Shown here: positions 1 to 5,443 of the stretch, piece after piece | How positions within the stretch are numbered: position 1 is the stretch's first letter | Layout of the letters: each line of letters starts with the position of its first letter | Assembly (NCBI GenBank): GCA_021817645.1 | Contig: JAKAGH010000100.1 | Location: forward strand, 1-9,827 | DNA length: 9,827 nt | Direction of reading: 5' to 3' | Source: Deltaproteobacteria bacterium | GTDB lineage: Bacteria; Desulfobacterota; Desulfobaccia; Desulfobaccales; 0-14-0-80-60-11 | Notes under the pieces: generated by a model | The model's database searches: none | Told to the model about the DNA's origin: nothing | Seen by the model: the letters and a program-made list of their open reading frames with translations, nothing else | Position numbers and translations under genes: made by a program

Positions 1-1
1 C

Positions 2-100
2 CAGGCGCTGGCGGCCTCCGGCAAGGATCTGCCGGTCACCATCTGCACCCTGGGGACCACCGGCCAGGTGGTCCAGCAGCAGAAAATCAAGGGAAAGTGA
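2..100 (+). CDS. C-terminal end of an unidentified protein (partial)
   Basis: The frame is open from the left edge and ends at TGA 98-100. The visible 32 residues read QALAASGKDLPVTICTLGTT, then GQVVQQQKIKGK. I do not recognise the family from this tail: it has one Cys and a basic end, and no membrane segment. The next gene begins only 9 nt after this stop, and its ribosome binding site (GAGG, 99-102) overlaps the stop codon. The two are therefore very probably co-transcribed and perhaps translationally coupled. Confidence 0.6.
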   Translation, partial: QALAASGKDLPVTICTLGTTGQVVQQQKIKGK

Positions 101-109
101 GGCCAGGCC

Positions 110-718
110 ATGGAACAGATGAAATGCCCCGGCCAGGATACCCGCTTCTGGAAACCTGAAGACATCTTTGTGGCGGAATGCCCCAAATGCGGGGCGGAGA
201 TCGAGTTCTTCAAGGATGACGCCCGCCGGCGCTGCGCCTGGTGCGGCCATATGTTTTATAATCCCAAGATCTCTTTGGGTTGCGCGGAATGGTGCCAGTA
301 CGCGGAAAAATGCGTGCCCGACCTGATGAAGGAAAAAAAGGCCGCCCAGACCTTTAAAGAGCGGCTGGCCGCACTGGTGCAGGCTCATTTGCAAGACTCC
401 GAAGCATGGGAGCGCACCGAGAAAGGGATGCATTACGCTCTTGACCTCCTCAAATCCGAAGGCGGCGACCCCCGGGTGGTCCTGGCCGCGGTCCTGCTCC
501 ACCGGGTGGCCCCGGAGCAGGCCCGGAAATTTCTGGCAGAACTGGAGACCGAGCCGGACACCAACGCCGGTATTGCCGACCTCCTGGCCGGAACTGCATC
601 TGCGCGCGACCTGAACCGGCACCTCTTTGAAGACACCCTGGCCCTGCTGGAGCCCCAGGGCCAGCCCCACTTCCACACCCGCACCGCCCAGCGCCTGGCG
701 GAGGAGGAAAAGCAGTAA
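110..718 (+). CDS. Zinc-ribbon protein with degenerate HD-phosphohydrolase-like domain
   Basis: A 202-aa cytoplasmic protein. The N-terminal third is Cys-rich: C6, the pairs C24/C27 and C42/C45 (a CPKC...CAWC zinc ribbon), then C58, C62 and C68. Residues about 105-180 resemble the HD domain of a family I recall as zinc-ribbon 'HD/phosphohydrolase' proteins of anaerobic bacteria: H108, then LLH at 129-131. The Asp that should follow this His is Arg (LLHRVAP). The segment that normally separates this motif from the next helix is missing, and the usual distal His-His is replaced by AGTAS before ARDLN. The domain is therefore probably non-catalytic, retained for its zinc/Fe-S-like Cys cluster or for protein contact. 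ATG 110 is preferred over ATG 119 because GAGG lies 7 nt upstream. The final codons and stop fall inside a heptamer repeat. The zinc ribbon is clear; the HD assignment rests on my recollection of homologues. Confidence 0.8.
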   Translation: MEQMKCPGQDTRFWKPEDIFVAECPKCGAEIEFFKDDARRRCAWCGHMFYNPKISLGCAEWCQYAEKCVPDLMKEKKAAQTFKERLAALVQAHLQDSEAWERTEKGMHYALDLLKSEGGDPRVVLAAVLLHRVAPEQARKFLAELETEPDTNAGIADLLAGTASARDLNRHLFEDTLALLEPQGQPHFHTRTAQRLAEEEKQ

Positions 719-731
719 GCGGTGAGCAGCA
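711..731 (+). repeat. Heptanucleotide tandem array at a gene 3' end
   Basis: Three consecutive 7-nt units: AGCAGTA (711-717), AGCGGTG (718-724) and AGCAGCA (725-731). The array includes the last codons and the TAA stop (716-718) of the zinc-ribbon/HD gene. A near-identical array occurs on the minus strand at 9588-9608, again across a stop codon. Confidence 0.7.
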
Positions 732-785
732 AAAGAGAATGTTTCGATAGATTCTGTTTCTGTCTTTGAAAAGTTTATACTCGTG

Positions 786-832
786 GCGCAGGCGTCTCGC
801 CTGCGCTAAAACGGGCGGGCGAGACGCCCGCC
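786..832. repeat. REP-like double hairpin with mutually complementary loops
   Basis: Two perfect GC-rich hairpins lie 7 nt apart. The first is GCGCAGGCG / TCT loop / CGCCTGCGC (786-806). The second is GGCGGGCG / AGA loop / CGCCCGCC (814-832). The 11-mer GGCGTCTCGCC (791-801) is the exact reverse complement of GGCGAGACGCC (818-828), so the two hairpins can also pair with each other. Sequences of this kind are common dispersed intergenic repeats (REP/BIME-like). The element lies 68 nt after the zinc-ribbon/HD gene and might act as an mRNA 3' end, but no T-tract follows. Confidence 0.7.
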
Positions 833-892
833 TTGTGCCTTTCCATAATTTTCGAGTTAGAAGCCATTGCAAAACCTCCAAACGCACTAAAC

Positions 893-977
893 TGTCATTC
901 TGAGCGCCGCGGAGAATCTCTCATTTTCTTTGGAAAAGAGGGATTCGTAACGAAGCGATGCCCTGTTCAGAATAACA
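893..977. repeat. Dispersed intergenic repeat with TGTCATTCTGAGC-type terminal inverted repeats
   Basis: The left end TGTCATTCTGAGC (893-905) and right end GTTCAGAATAACA (965-977) are inverted with 11 of 13 positions matching. Between them lie sequences of the type GAGAATCTC and CGAAGCGATG. I recognise this as the widespread CATTCTGAGCG-AGCG-AGAATCTC intergenic repeat seen in many unrelated bacterial genomes. It is about 85 bp and non-coding, like a MITE. A possible degenerate piece recurs at 8334-8357. Confidence 0.65.
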
Positions 978-1054
978 AATATCTTTTAAATTAGGACATT
1001 ACCCCCACCCACCCTCACAATCCCTTTCTGGAATTAAATTTTTGCAGTATGGGC

Positions 1055-1083
1055 TTGAGCCCCAGGCTTCAAAAAATTAATAT
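1055..1083 (+). promoter_or_regulatory. Candidate sigma-70 promoter giving a leaderless mRNA
   Basis: TTGAGC (1055-1060, 4/6 to consensus) and TAATAT (1078-1083, 4/6) are separated by 17 nt. Transcription would start near 1090, within about 3 nt of the GT9 start codon at 1093. This fits the absence of a Shine-Dalgarno sequence there. Both boxes are imperfect, so the call is tentative. Confidence 0.3.
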
Positions 1084-1092
1084 CTCTTCATC

Positions 1093-2109
1093 ATGTCGTC
1101 AGGAAAACTACCGCGTCCGGAAGCAGTAAAAGAAATCCTCATCTGGCACCAGGGCGCGCTGGGGGACCTGCTTCTGGCCGGCCCGGCCCTGCTGGCTTTG
1201 AGGCGGCATTACCCTCAAGCCCGAATCACGGCGCTGGGCCAGCCGCAACTCTGGTCCCTGCTCTCTCCCACCCTCTTCCTGGAGGCCATTTGGGACAGCG
1301 CCGCGGCCGCCTGGACCCCCTTGTTCCTGGCGGATGCCCCCCTGCCCCCGGTTCTGCAGGAGCGCCTGGCCCCTTTCCAATTAGCCCTGGTCTTCAGCCC
1401 CCGGCCCCACCCTGCCCTGCTGGCCCGCCTCGCCGAGGCCGGGATTACTGCGGTGCACTGGCTGCCTTCCTTTCCCGCGGCCGGGCAGGACGCAGTGGGG
1501 ACGGTCCTGGCCGCAGCCTTAGCCCGCCTGGGAGTTGCACCGGTTGCTGCCTCTTTTCGCCTGCTCCTCGGCGCTGATTGGCTAGACCAGGCCCCGCAGT
1601 TGTCCGGCTCCGGCCCGTTCCTGGCGGTGGCCCCGGGCAGCGGCCAGAAATTAAAAAATTGGCCCCTGGCCCACTATTATGAGGCGACCCGGAGCCTGGC
1701 CTGGCAGCACGGCCTGCAAATAATCTGGCTGGCAGGCCCCGCGGAGGAACCTATCCTTCCTTATCTCCAGGGATTGGCCGCGGCCCAGGATCATCTTCTC
1801 CTGGCAAATCTCCCCCTGACCGCGGTGGCTGCCACCCTGGCCCGCTGCCGCCTCTATCTGGGAGGGGACAGCGGCCTGACCCATCTGGCCGCGGCCCTGG
1901 GAGTGCCGGGAGTGCTGGCCCTGTTCGGCCCCACTGATCCCCGGGTCTGGGCCCCCCGGGGAAAAGGCGTCCGGGTTCTGGAGGCGCCCTGTCCGCAGGC
2001 TCCTTGCGCCGCGGGCCGGGAAATATCCTGCCCGGAACCCCGCTGCTTGCAAGACTTGACGGTGGAGCAGGTTTTGGCCACCGCGGCCGCCATGCTTCAG
2101 GGAGGTTAA
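1093..2109 (+). CDS. Glycosyltransferase family 9 (heptosyltransferase-like) protein
   Basis: A 338-aa cytoplasmic or peripheral GT-B fold enzyme that likely adds a heptose or related sugar from an ADP-sugar to the lipopolysaccharide core. Family motifs are in order: the N-terminal loop GALGD (21-25) followed by an ALLALRRHYP helix; the central AVAPGSGQKLKNWP (178-191), corresponding to the HPGSG...K.WP donor-site loop; and GGDSGLTHLAAALG (257-270) with FGPTDP (278-283), the nucleotide-sugar binding region. A four-Cys tail (C300, C305, C313, C318) matches the C-x-PC...C...C pattern near the end of many GT9 proteins. Length is normal. ATG 1093 is the only conventional start between the in-frame stop at 1078-1080 and GALGD, yet no Shine-Dalgarno precedes it. 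The gene stands alone and faces nagZ convergently. The exact acceptor cannot be told from sequence. Confidence 0.9.
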   Translation: MSSGKLPRPEAVKEILIWHQGALGDLLLAGPALLALRRHYPQARITALGQPQLWSLLSPTLFLEAIWDSAAAAWTPLFLADAPLPPVLQERLAPFQLALVFSPRPHPALLARLAEAGITAVHWLPSFPAAGQDAVGTVLAAALARLGVAPVAASFRLLLGADWLDQAPQLSGSGPFLAVAPGSGQKLKNWPLAHYYEATRSLAWQHGLQIIWLAGPAEEPILPYLQGLAAAQDHLLLANLPLTAVAATLARCRLYLGGDSGLTHLAAALGVPGVLALFGPTDPRVWAPRGKGVRVLEAPCPQAPCAAGREISCPEPRCLQDLTVEQVLATAAAMLQGG

Positions 2110-2143
2110 AATATTTGGCCCGGTCCAATTTTGGGTGCAGAAT

Positions 2144-2195
2144 CAGGGCCGCCCACGCCAGAAAGAGCCTCTCCCCGGATTAAAACCCGGCCCTG
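2144..2195. other. Long-loop inverted repeat after the GT9 gene
   Basis: CAGGGCCG (2144-2151) and CGGCCCTG (2188-2195) are perfect inverted 8-mers around a 36-nt spacer. No T-tract follows, so this is not a standard terminator. It may be a 3'-end structure of the GT9 mRNA, or chance in GC-rich DNA. No gene is visible in 2110-2240. Confidence 0.25.
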
Positions 2196-2244
2196 GTACA
2201 ATTAATTGAACCACCCAACTTTATCCCTATTCTGGTGTATTTTT

Positions 2245-2269
2245 ATAACTAGTTGTATCTACTAGTTAT
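2245..2269. promoter_or_regulatory. Perfect dyad upstream of the sigma-54 promoter
   Basis: ATAACTAGT (2245-2253), 7-nt spacer, ACTAGTTAT (2261-2269): perfect 9-bp arms in AT-rich DNA. It is centred about 57 bp upstream of the start predicted from the sigma-54 promoter at 2288. This could be an activator or repressor site. Enhancer-binding proteins usually bind farther upstream, so the role is open. Confidence 0.4.
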
Positions 2270-2287
2270 TTGTCCAATGAAGAAATT

Positions 2288-2303
2288 TGGCACCAATAGT
2301 GCA
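2288..2303 (+). promoter_or_regulatory. Sigma-54 (-24/-12) promoter
   Basis: TGGCACCAATAGTGCA matches the consensus TGGCACG-N4-TTGCA at all but two positions. It has the invariant GG (2289-2290) and GC (2301-2302) separated by exactly 10 nt. Predicted transcription start is about 2314. No protein-coding gene follows in this direction before the terminator at 2359-2395, which points to a small RNA. Confidence 0.5.
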
Positions 2304-2313
2304 TGTCTTAAAT

Positions 2314-2395
2314 GCAGGTTACCCCCGTATACCCCAAACCATATTCTCCTTTCTCCATAAAATGACCGGGCTTCCCCCTCCCGGTCATTTTTTTT
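2314..2395 (+). ncRNA. Putative sigma-54-dependent C-rich small RNA
   Basis: The RNA is predicted from a sigma-54 promoter match (start about 2314) and a strong intrinsic terminator ending about 2395, giving about 82 nt. The 5' part can form a short GGUU/AACC stem (2317-2320 with 2337-2340) presenting a loop with CCCCC and CCCC runs. An unpaired CUCCUUUCUCC (2346-2356) lies just before the terminator hairpin and is complementary to Shine-Dalgarno-like sequences. A further C-run lies in the terminator loop. There is no credible reading frame with a ribosome binding site inside. The layout parallels known sigma-54 sRNAs (Qrr, CrcZ, GlmY). C-rich unpaired motifs are typical of sRNAs that block ribosome binding sites. 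No sequence homology to these is claimed. Confidence 0.4.
2359..2395 (+). terminator. Strong rho-independent terminator
   Basis: A perfect 12-bp stem, AAAATGACCGGG (2359-2370) with CCCGGTCATTTT (2380-2391), a 9-nt pyrimidine loop, and an 8-T run (2388-2395). It lies 250 nt after the GT9 stop codon, too far to be its obvious terminator, and fits the end of the putative sRNA. On the minus strand the stem is followed by only TTTT, so it may weakly stop transcription coming from nagZ. Confidence 0.85.
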
Positions 2396-2530
2396 GTCTT
2401 CGGCTTTCGCTCTGCGCGTCCTCAGCGGAAATAAATATTTGGCTCATTTGCGCCGCACGTTACCGGCGGACATAATTATTTGACCTAAAAGGCAGAGTTA
2501 TGAAAAATTGGTCATTGTGCTGCTGGCCAC

Positions 2531-2552
2531 AGGCGGGCACCGAGGCCCGCCC
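2531..2552. repeat. GC-rich hairpin of a dispersed intergenic repeat
   Basis: GGCGGGC (2532-2538), loop ACCGAG, GCCCGCC (2545-2551). On the minus strand it reads GGGGCGGGCCTCGGTGCCCG, which resembles the 'GTAGGGGCGGGCC..GTGCCCGCC' elements scattered between genes in many bacteria. It lies 39 nt past the nagZ stop, so it may protect that mRNA's 3' end. The rest of 2396-2590 shows no supported gene. Confidence 0.5.
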
Positions 2553-2590
2553 CACCAATGCAAAACTCTAGGTTTGACATCAAATTGGTA

Positions 2591-3631
2591 TTAATCCCCG
2601 GGGCGCCGGAAAAAATCTTTCACCTCGCGAATACCGGGCAGTGGCAGTATGATCCGCTGCCGGAGCAGCCGGACGCGCCGGCCCGCGGCCTCAGCCCGGG
2701 GGGCCAGGGCCGCATCCCCCTGCAGCAGGTGGACGGTCTCCCTGATGGCCTCCCAGTTATTACAGATGAGCAAATGATCGGCCCCGGCCGCTAAGGCCTC
2801 CCGGGCCCCCGCGGACGCGCTCTGCCGGGTGGCGATGGCCCCCATTTCCAAATCATCGGTAATGATGACGCCGTCAAACCCCAGGTCCCGGCGCAGCTTT
2901 TCCTGCAAAATGACAGAGGACAGGGTGGCGGCCCGGGAGTCCCACTCCGGCACCACCATATGCGCGGTCATGATGGCCGGCAGCCCCGCGGCCACCGCGG
3001 CGCGAAAGGGGATCATCTCCTGTTCCCGGGCAGGGTCGCCCGATTGGCTCAGGGGCAGGTCCACATGGGAATCCACCCGGGTATCCCCCAGCCCGGGAAA
3101 ATGTTTGCCCACCGGCAAAACGCCCCCCGCCAGGTAGCCCCGGATCGCGGCCGCCCCCAGCCGGGCCACCAGTTCCGGGTCCTGGCCGTAGGAGCGCTCC
3201 CATAAGGGGCAATCCGGCCCCCGGGCCACATCCAGCACCGGAGCCAGATCCATATTGACCCCCATCAGGGCCAGTTCCCGGGCCGTCTGCCGGGCCAGGG
3301 TCTCCACCCGCGGCGCTTGCGCCTCCAGGCCCAGTTGCCGGGCCGGGGGCACGATGGTAAAAGGAGCCTTAAAGCGCTGCACCGGACCACCTTCCTGGTC
3401 CACGGAGATCAACAGGGGCAAACCCGAGGCAGCCAGGGCTTCCTGCTGCAGGTCCCGGCAGAGTTCCCAGACTTGCTCCGGGCTTTCGATATTGCGGGCA
3501 AAGAGGATAACCCCACCCACCTGCAGGTCCCGCACCATTTCCCGGGCTACTGCGTCCAGCCGGAGTCCGGGCACACCCACCATGAGCAACTGGCCCCAAA
3601 AAGAGGGGGCATTGATGTCTGTTTTTTTCAC
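2591..3631 (-). CDS. nagZ: Beta-N-acetylhexosaminidase, GH3 family (NagZ-type)
   Basis: A 346-aa single-domain enzyme. It removes N-acetylglucosamine from anhydro-muropeptides or GlcNAc-MurNAc during peptidoglycan recycling. There is no signal peptide, so it is cytoplasmic as in other Gram-negative NagZ proteins, and its length matches them. Motifs (346-aa numbering): SVDQEGG (76-82) lining the sugar site; KHFPGLGDT-R-VDSH (176-189), the mobile catalytic loop with the Asp-His dyad D187/H189; TAHMVVP near 223; and IITDDLEMGA with D259 as the expected nucleophile. GTG 3631 is chosen as start because GAAGGA (3643-3638) lies 6 nt upstream. An in-frame GTG at 3667 would add 12 residues but lacks a ribosome binding site. 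The gene is alone, convergent with GT9 and divergent from the sigma-54 regulator. No AmpG, AmpD or AmpR-like neighbour is present here. Confidence 0.92.
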   Translation of the reverse strand: MKKTDINAPSFWGQLLMVGVPGLRLDAVAREMVRDLQVGGVILFARNIESPEQVWELCRDLQQEALAASGLPLLISVDQEGGPVQRFKAPFTIVPPARQLGLEAQAPRVETLARQTARELALMGVNMDLAPVLDVARGPDCPLWERSYGQDPELVARLGAAAIRGYLAGGVLPVGKHFPGLGDTRVDSHVDLPLSQSGDPAREQEMIPFRAAVAAGLPAIMTAHMVVPEWDSRAATLSSVILQEKLRRDLGFDGVIITDDLEMGAIATRQSASAGAREALAAGADHLLICNNWEAIRETVHLLQGDAALAPRAEAAGRRVRLLRQRIILPLPGIREVKDFFRRPGD

Positions 3632-3932
3632 TGATTTTCCTTCTCTGGTCTGGAAAGATAGCCTCACGCCAGGACTCCAGGCCCTCGGGGGCGCCCTGGT
3701 CCATTAAGCAGGGAATGCAGAGTCTCAGAGCCAAGCAGATTCCTTTGCTATTCTTCTACCATAGACTGCGGCCCAGGGGGAATCTCGGAAGAGATAAGCC
3801 CAGGCAAAATTTTTTTTCTCCATTACCAGATAGTCTGCGCCCACCTTAGCTTTTTATCCTCCTTGCTTTAGGTCTTATTCGCTAGAAAAGCTTAGAAGCA
3901 CTCTTTGCTCGCCTCAGCCGGTTTTCCTCCCC
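3632..3932. other. Divergent intergenic region between nagZ and the NtrC-type regulator
   Basis: About 300 nt with no convincing gene. It should contain the nagZ promoter on the minus strand, but I found no good -35/-10 pair. It is richer in A+T and pyrimidine runs than the flanking genes. No clear hairpin-plus-T-tract or repeat is visible. Confidence 0.6.
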
Positions 3933-3961
3933 TTGACAGGTCCGGGGGGGTTTAATAGAAT
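3933..3961 (+). promoter_or_regulatory. Near-consensus sigma-70 promoter for the NtrC-type regulator
   Basis: A perfect TTGACA (3933-3938), 17-nt spacer (including a 7-G run) and TAGAAT (3956-3961, 5/6). Transcription should start near 3968, leaving a leader of about 57 nt before ATG 4025. This is the best housekeeping promoter in the window and suggests steady expression of the regulator. Confidence 0.7.
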
Positions 3962-4024
3962 GAACCCGGTGTCTGCGAAAATCCCAGAAAATACCATTAG
4001 TTGAATATTAAGGAAATTTTTCTC

Positions 4025-5368
4025 ATGAGCGACCCCCCGGCCCAGATTCTGGTAATCGACGATGATAAGGTCATGCGCGATGCCTGCTATCAGATTCTTT
4101 CCCGCCAGGGCTACCGGGTGGAAATGGCTCCCAATGCCCGCCAGGGACTGGCTCTGCTGGAAAAAATCTCCTTTGACGCCGTACTTCTAGACCTGGTGAT
4201 GCCCGACATCGACGGCCTGGAAACCCTGAAGAGAATCAGGGCCATCGACCCGGAAAGCGAAGTGATCATCATCACCGGCTACGGCACGATTCAGTCCGCG
4301 GTGGAATCCATCAAGGCCGGGGCCTTCCATTTTCTATCCAAGCCTTTTACTCCCGATGATCTCCGGCATCTGGTGGGCCGGGCCCTGGAAAAGCGGCGGG
4401 TCAACCTGGAGAACCTCTACCTGCGCCAGGAACTGAAAAAGGACGAACGCTCCGTGCTGGTGTACCAGGGCGAGCCCATGGAGCGCATCATGGATATGGT
4501 GGCCCGGGTGGCGCCCACGGACAGCACGGTCCTGTTAACCGGCGAATCGGGCACCGGCAAGGGGCTGGTGGCCCGGAAAATCCACCAGTTGAGCCAGCGC
4601 TCCCGGCGTCCCTTCATCACCGTGGACTGCGGCACCCTGGTGGAAACCCTGTTTGAAAGCGCACTCTTCGGCCACGTCAAAGGCTCGTTCACCGGTGCGG
4701 ATGCCAACAAGATCGGCAAATTCGAATTGGCCCAGAACGGCACCCTTTTTTTCGATGAAATCAGCAACATCGGCCTGGAGGTACAGGCGAAACTGCTCCG
4801 GGCGGTGGAGGAACGCAAGATCTCCAAGGTGGGCAGCCACCGGGTTATCACCGTGGACGTGCGGATCATCGCCGCCACCAACAAAGACCTCACCAAAGCC
4901 ATCAAGGACGGCTCCTTCCGGGAGGACCTGTTTTACCGGCTCAATGTGGTGCTGATCCAGATGCCCCCTTTAAGGGAGCGAAAAAACGACGTCCCTTTGC
5001 TGGCCCAGCATTTCCTGGAAAAATACAACGCCCGCCTGCGGAAAGACCTCCAGGGCATCGCCCCGGAAGCCATGGAAATTCTGGTGCGGCACGACTGGCC
5101 CGGCAATGTGCGGGAACTGGAAAACACGGTGGAGCGGCTGGTGGTTCTGAGTTCCGGCCCCCTACTGGAGCCCAAAGACCTGGCCTTCGCCGGCACCGTC
5201 AGCTCTCCGGCCGCCGAGGGGTCGTCCCTTTCCCTCCGGGACCTGGAGCGGGACCATATCATCCAGACCCTGCAACGCTTCGACGGGCATAAAAGCGAAA
5301 CCGCCCGGGCCCTGGGGATCGACCGCAAGACCCTGCGGGAGAAATTGCGGCGCTATAATATCGAATAA
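4025..5368 (+). CDS. NtrC-family sigma-54-dependent response regulator
   Basis: A 447-aa cytoplasmic transcription activator: phospho-receiver, AAA+ ATPase, Fis-type helix-turn-helix. Receiver (about 6-120): acidic cluster D12-D14, phospho-acceptor D56 (VLLDLVMPD), T84, K106 (SKPF). AAA+ domain (about 150-380): Walker A GESGTGKG (173-180), sigma-54 contact loop GSFTGA (220-225; the usual second residue is Ala), Walker B FFDE (D244, E245), FREDLFYRLN with candidate Arg fingers, and WPGNVREL. C-terminal HTH about 404-447 (ETARALGIDRKTLREKLRRY). The start is ATG 4025, with AAGGAA at 4010-4015 (9-nt spacing); an in-frame TTG at 4001 would add 8 residues without a ribosome binding site. No histidine kinase is adjacent, so it is an orphan regulator. 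Its targets are unknown, but a sigma-54 promoter match lies at 2288. Confidence 0.95.
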   Translation: MSDPPAQILVIDDDKVMRDACYQILSRQGYRVEMAPNARQGLALLEKISFDAVLLDLVMPDIDGLETLKRIRAIDPESEVIIITGYGTIQSAVESIKAGAFHFLSKPFTPDDLRHLVGRALEKRRVNLENLYLRQELKKDERSVLVYQGEPMERIMDMVARVAPTDSTVLLTGESGTGKGLVARKIHQLSQRSRRPFITVDCGTLVETLFESALFGHVKGSFTGADANKIGKFELAQNGTLFFDEISNIGLEVQAKLLRAVEERKISKVGSHRVITVDVRIIAATNKDLTKAIKDGSFREDLFYRLNVVLIQMPPLRERKNDVPLLAQHFLEKYNARLRKDLQGIAPEAMEILVRHDWPGNVRELENTVERLVVLSSGPLLEPKDLAFAGTVSSPAAEGSSLSLRDLERDHIIQTLQRFDGHKSETARALGIDRKTLREKLRRYNIE

Positions 5369-5373
5369 CAGGG

Positions 5374-5394
5374 TTTTAGTTTTTAGTTTTTAGT
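5374..5394. repeat. Heptanucleotide tandem array TTTTAGT x3
   Basis: Three exact copies of TTTTAGT (5374-5380, 5381-5387, 5388-5394) begin 5 nt after the stop codon of the sigma-54 regulator. The run is AT-rich and has no hairpin, so it is not an intrinsic terminator. Confidence 0.75.
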
Positions 5395-5443
5395 TAAAAG
5401 ATCATGGCTAATTCGCAAAGTTATCGAACCTTCGCATAATTTA

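Noticed and set aside
2287..2475. 62-codon + frame starting with TTG in the nagZ-GT9 gap
   Set aside because: It has no ribosome binding site, its start overlaps the sigma-54 promoter match, and it runs straight through the intrinsic terminator at 2359-2395.
2500..2571. Small + frame MKNWSLCCWPQ...
   Set aside because: The ribosome binding site is poor and the frame crosses the GC-rich repeat hairpin at 2532-2551; no protein-like composition.
5404..5439. 11-codon leader peptide (MANSQSYRTFA) before the membrane-protein gene
   Set aside because: There is no ribosome binding site, no regulatory codon run and no attenuator hairpin downstream.
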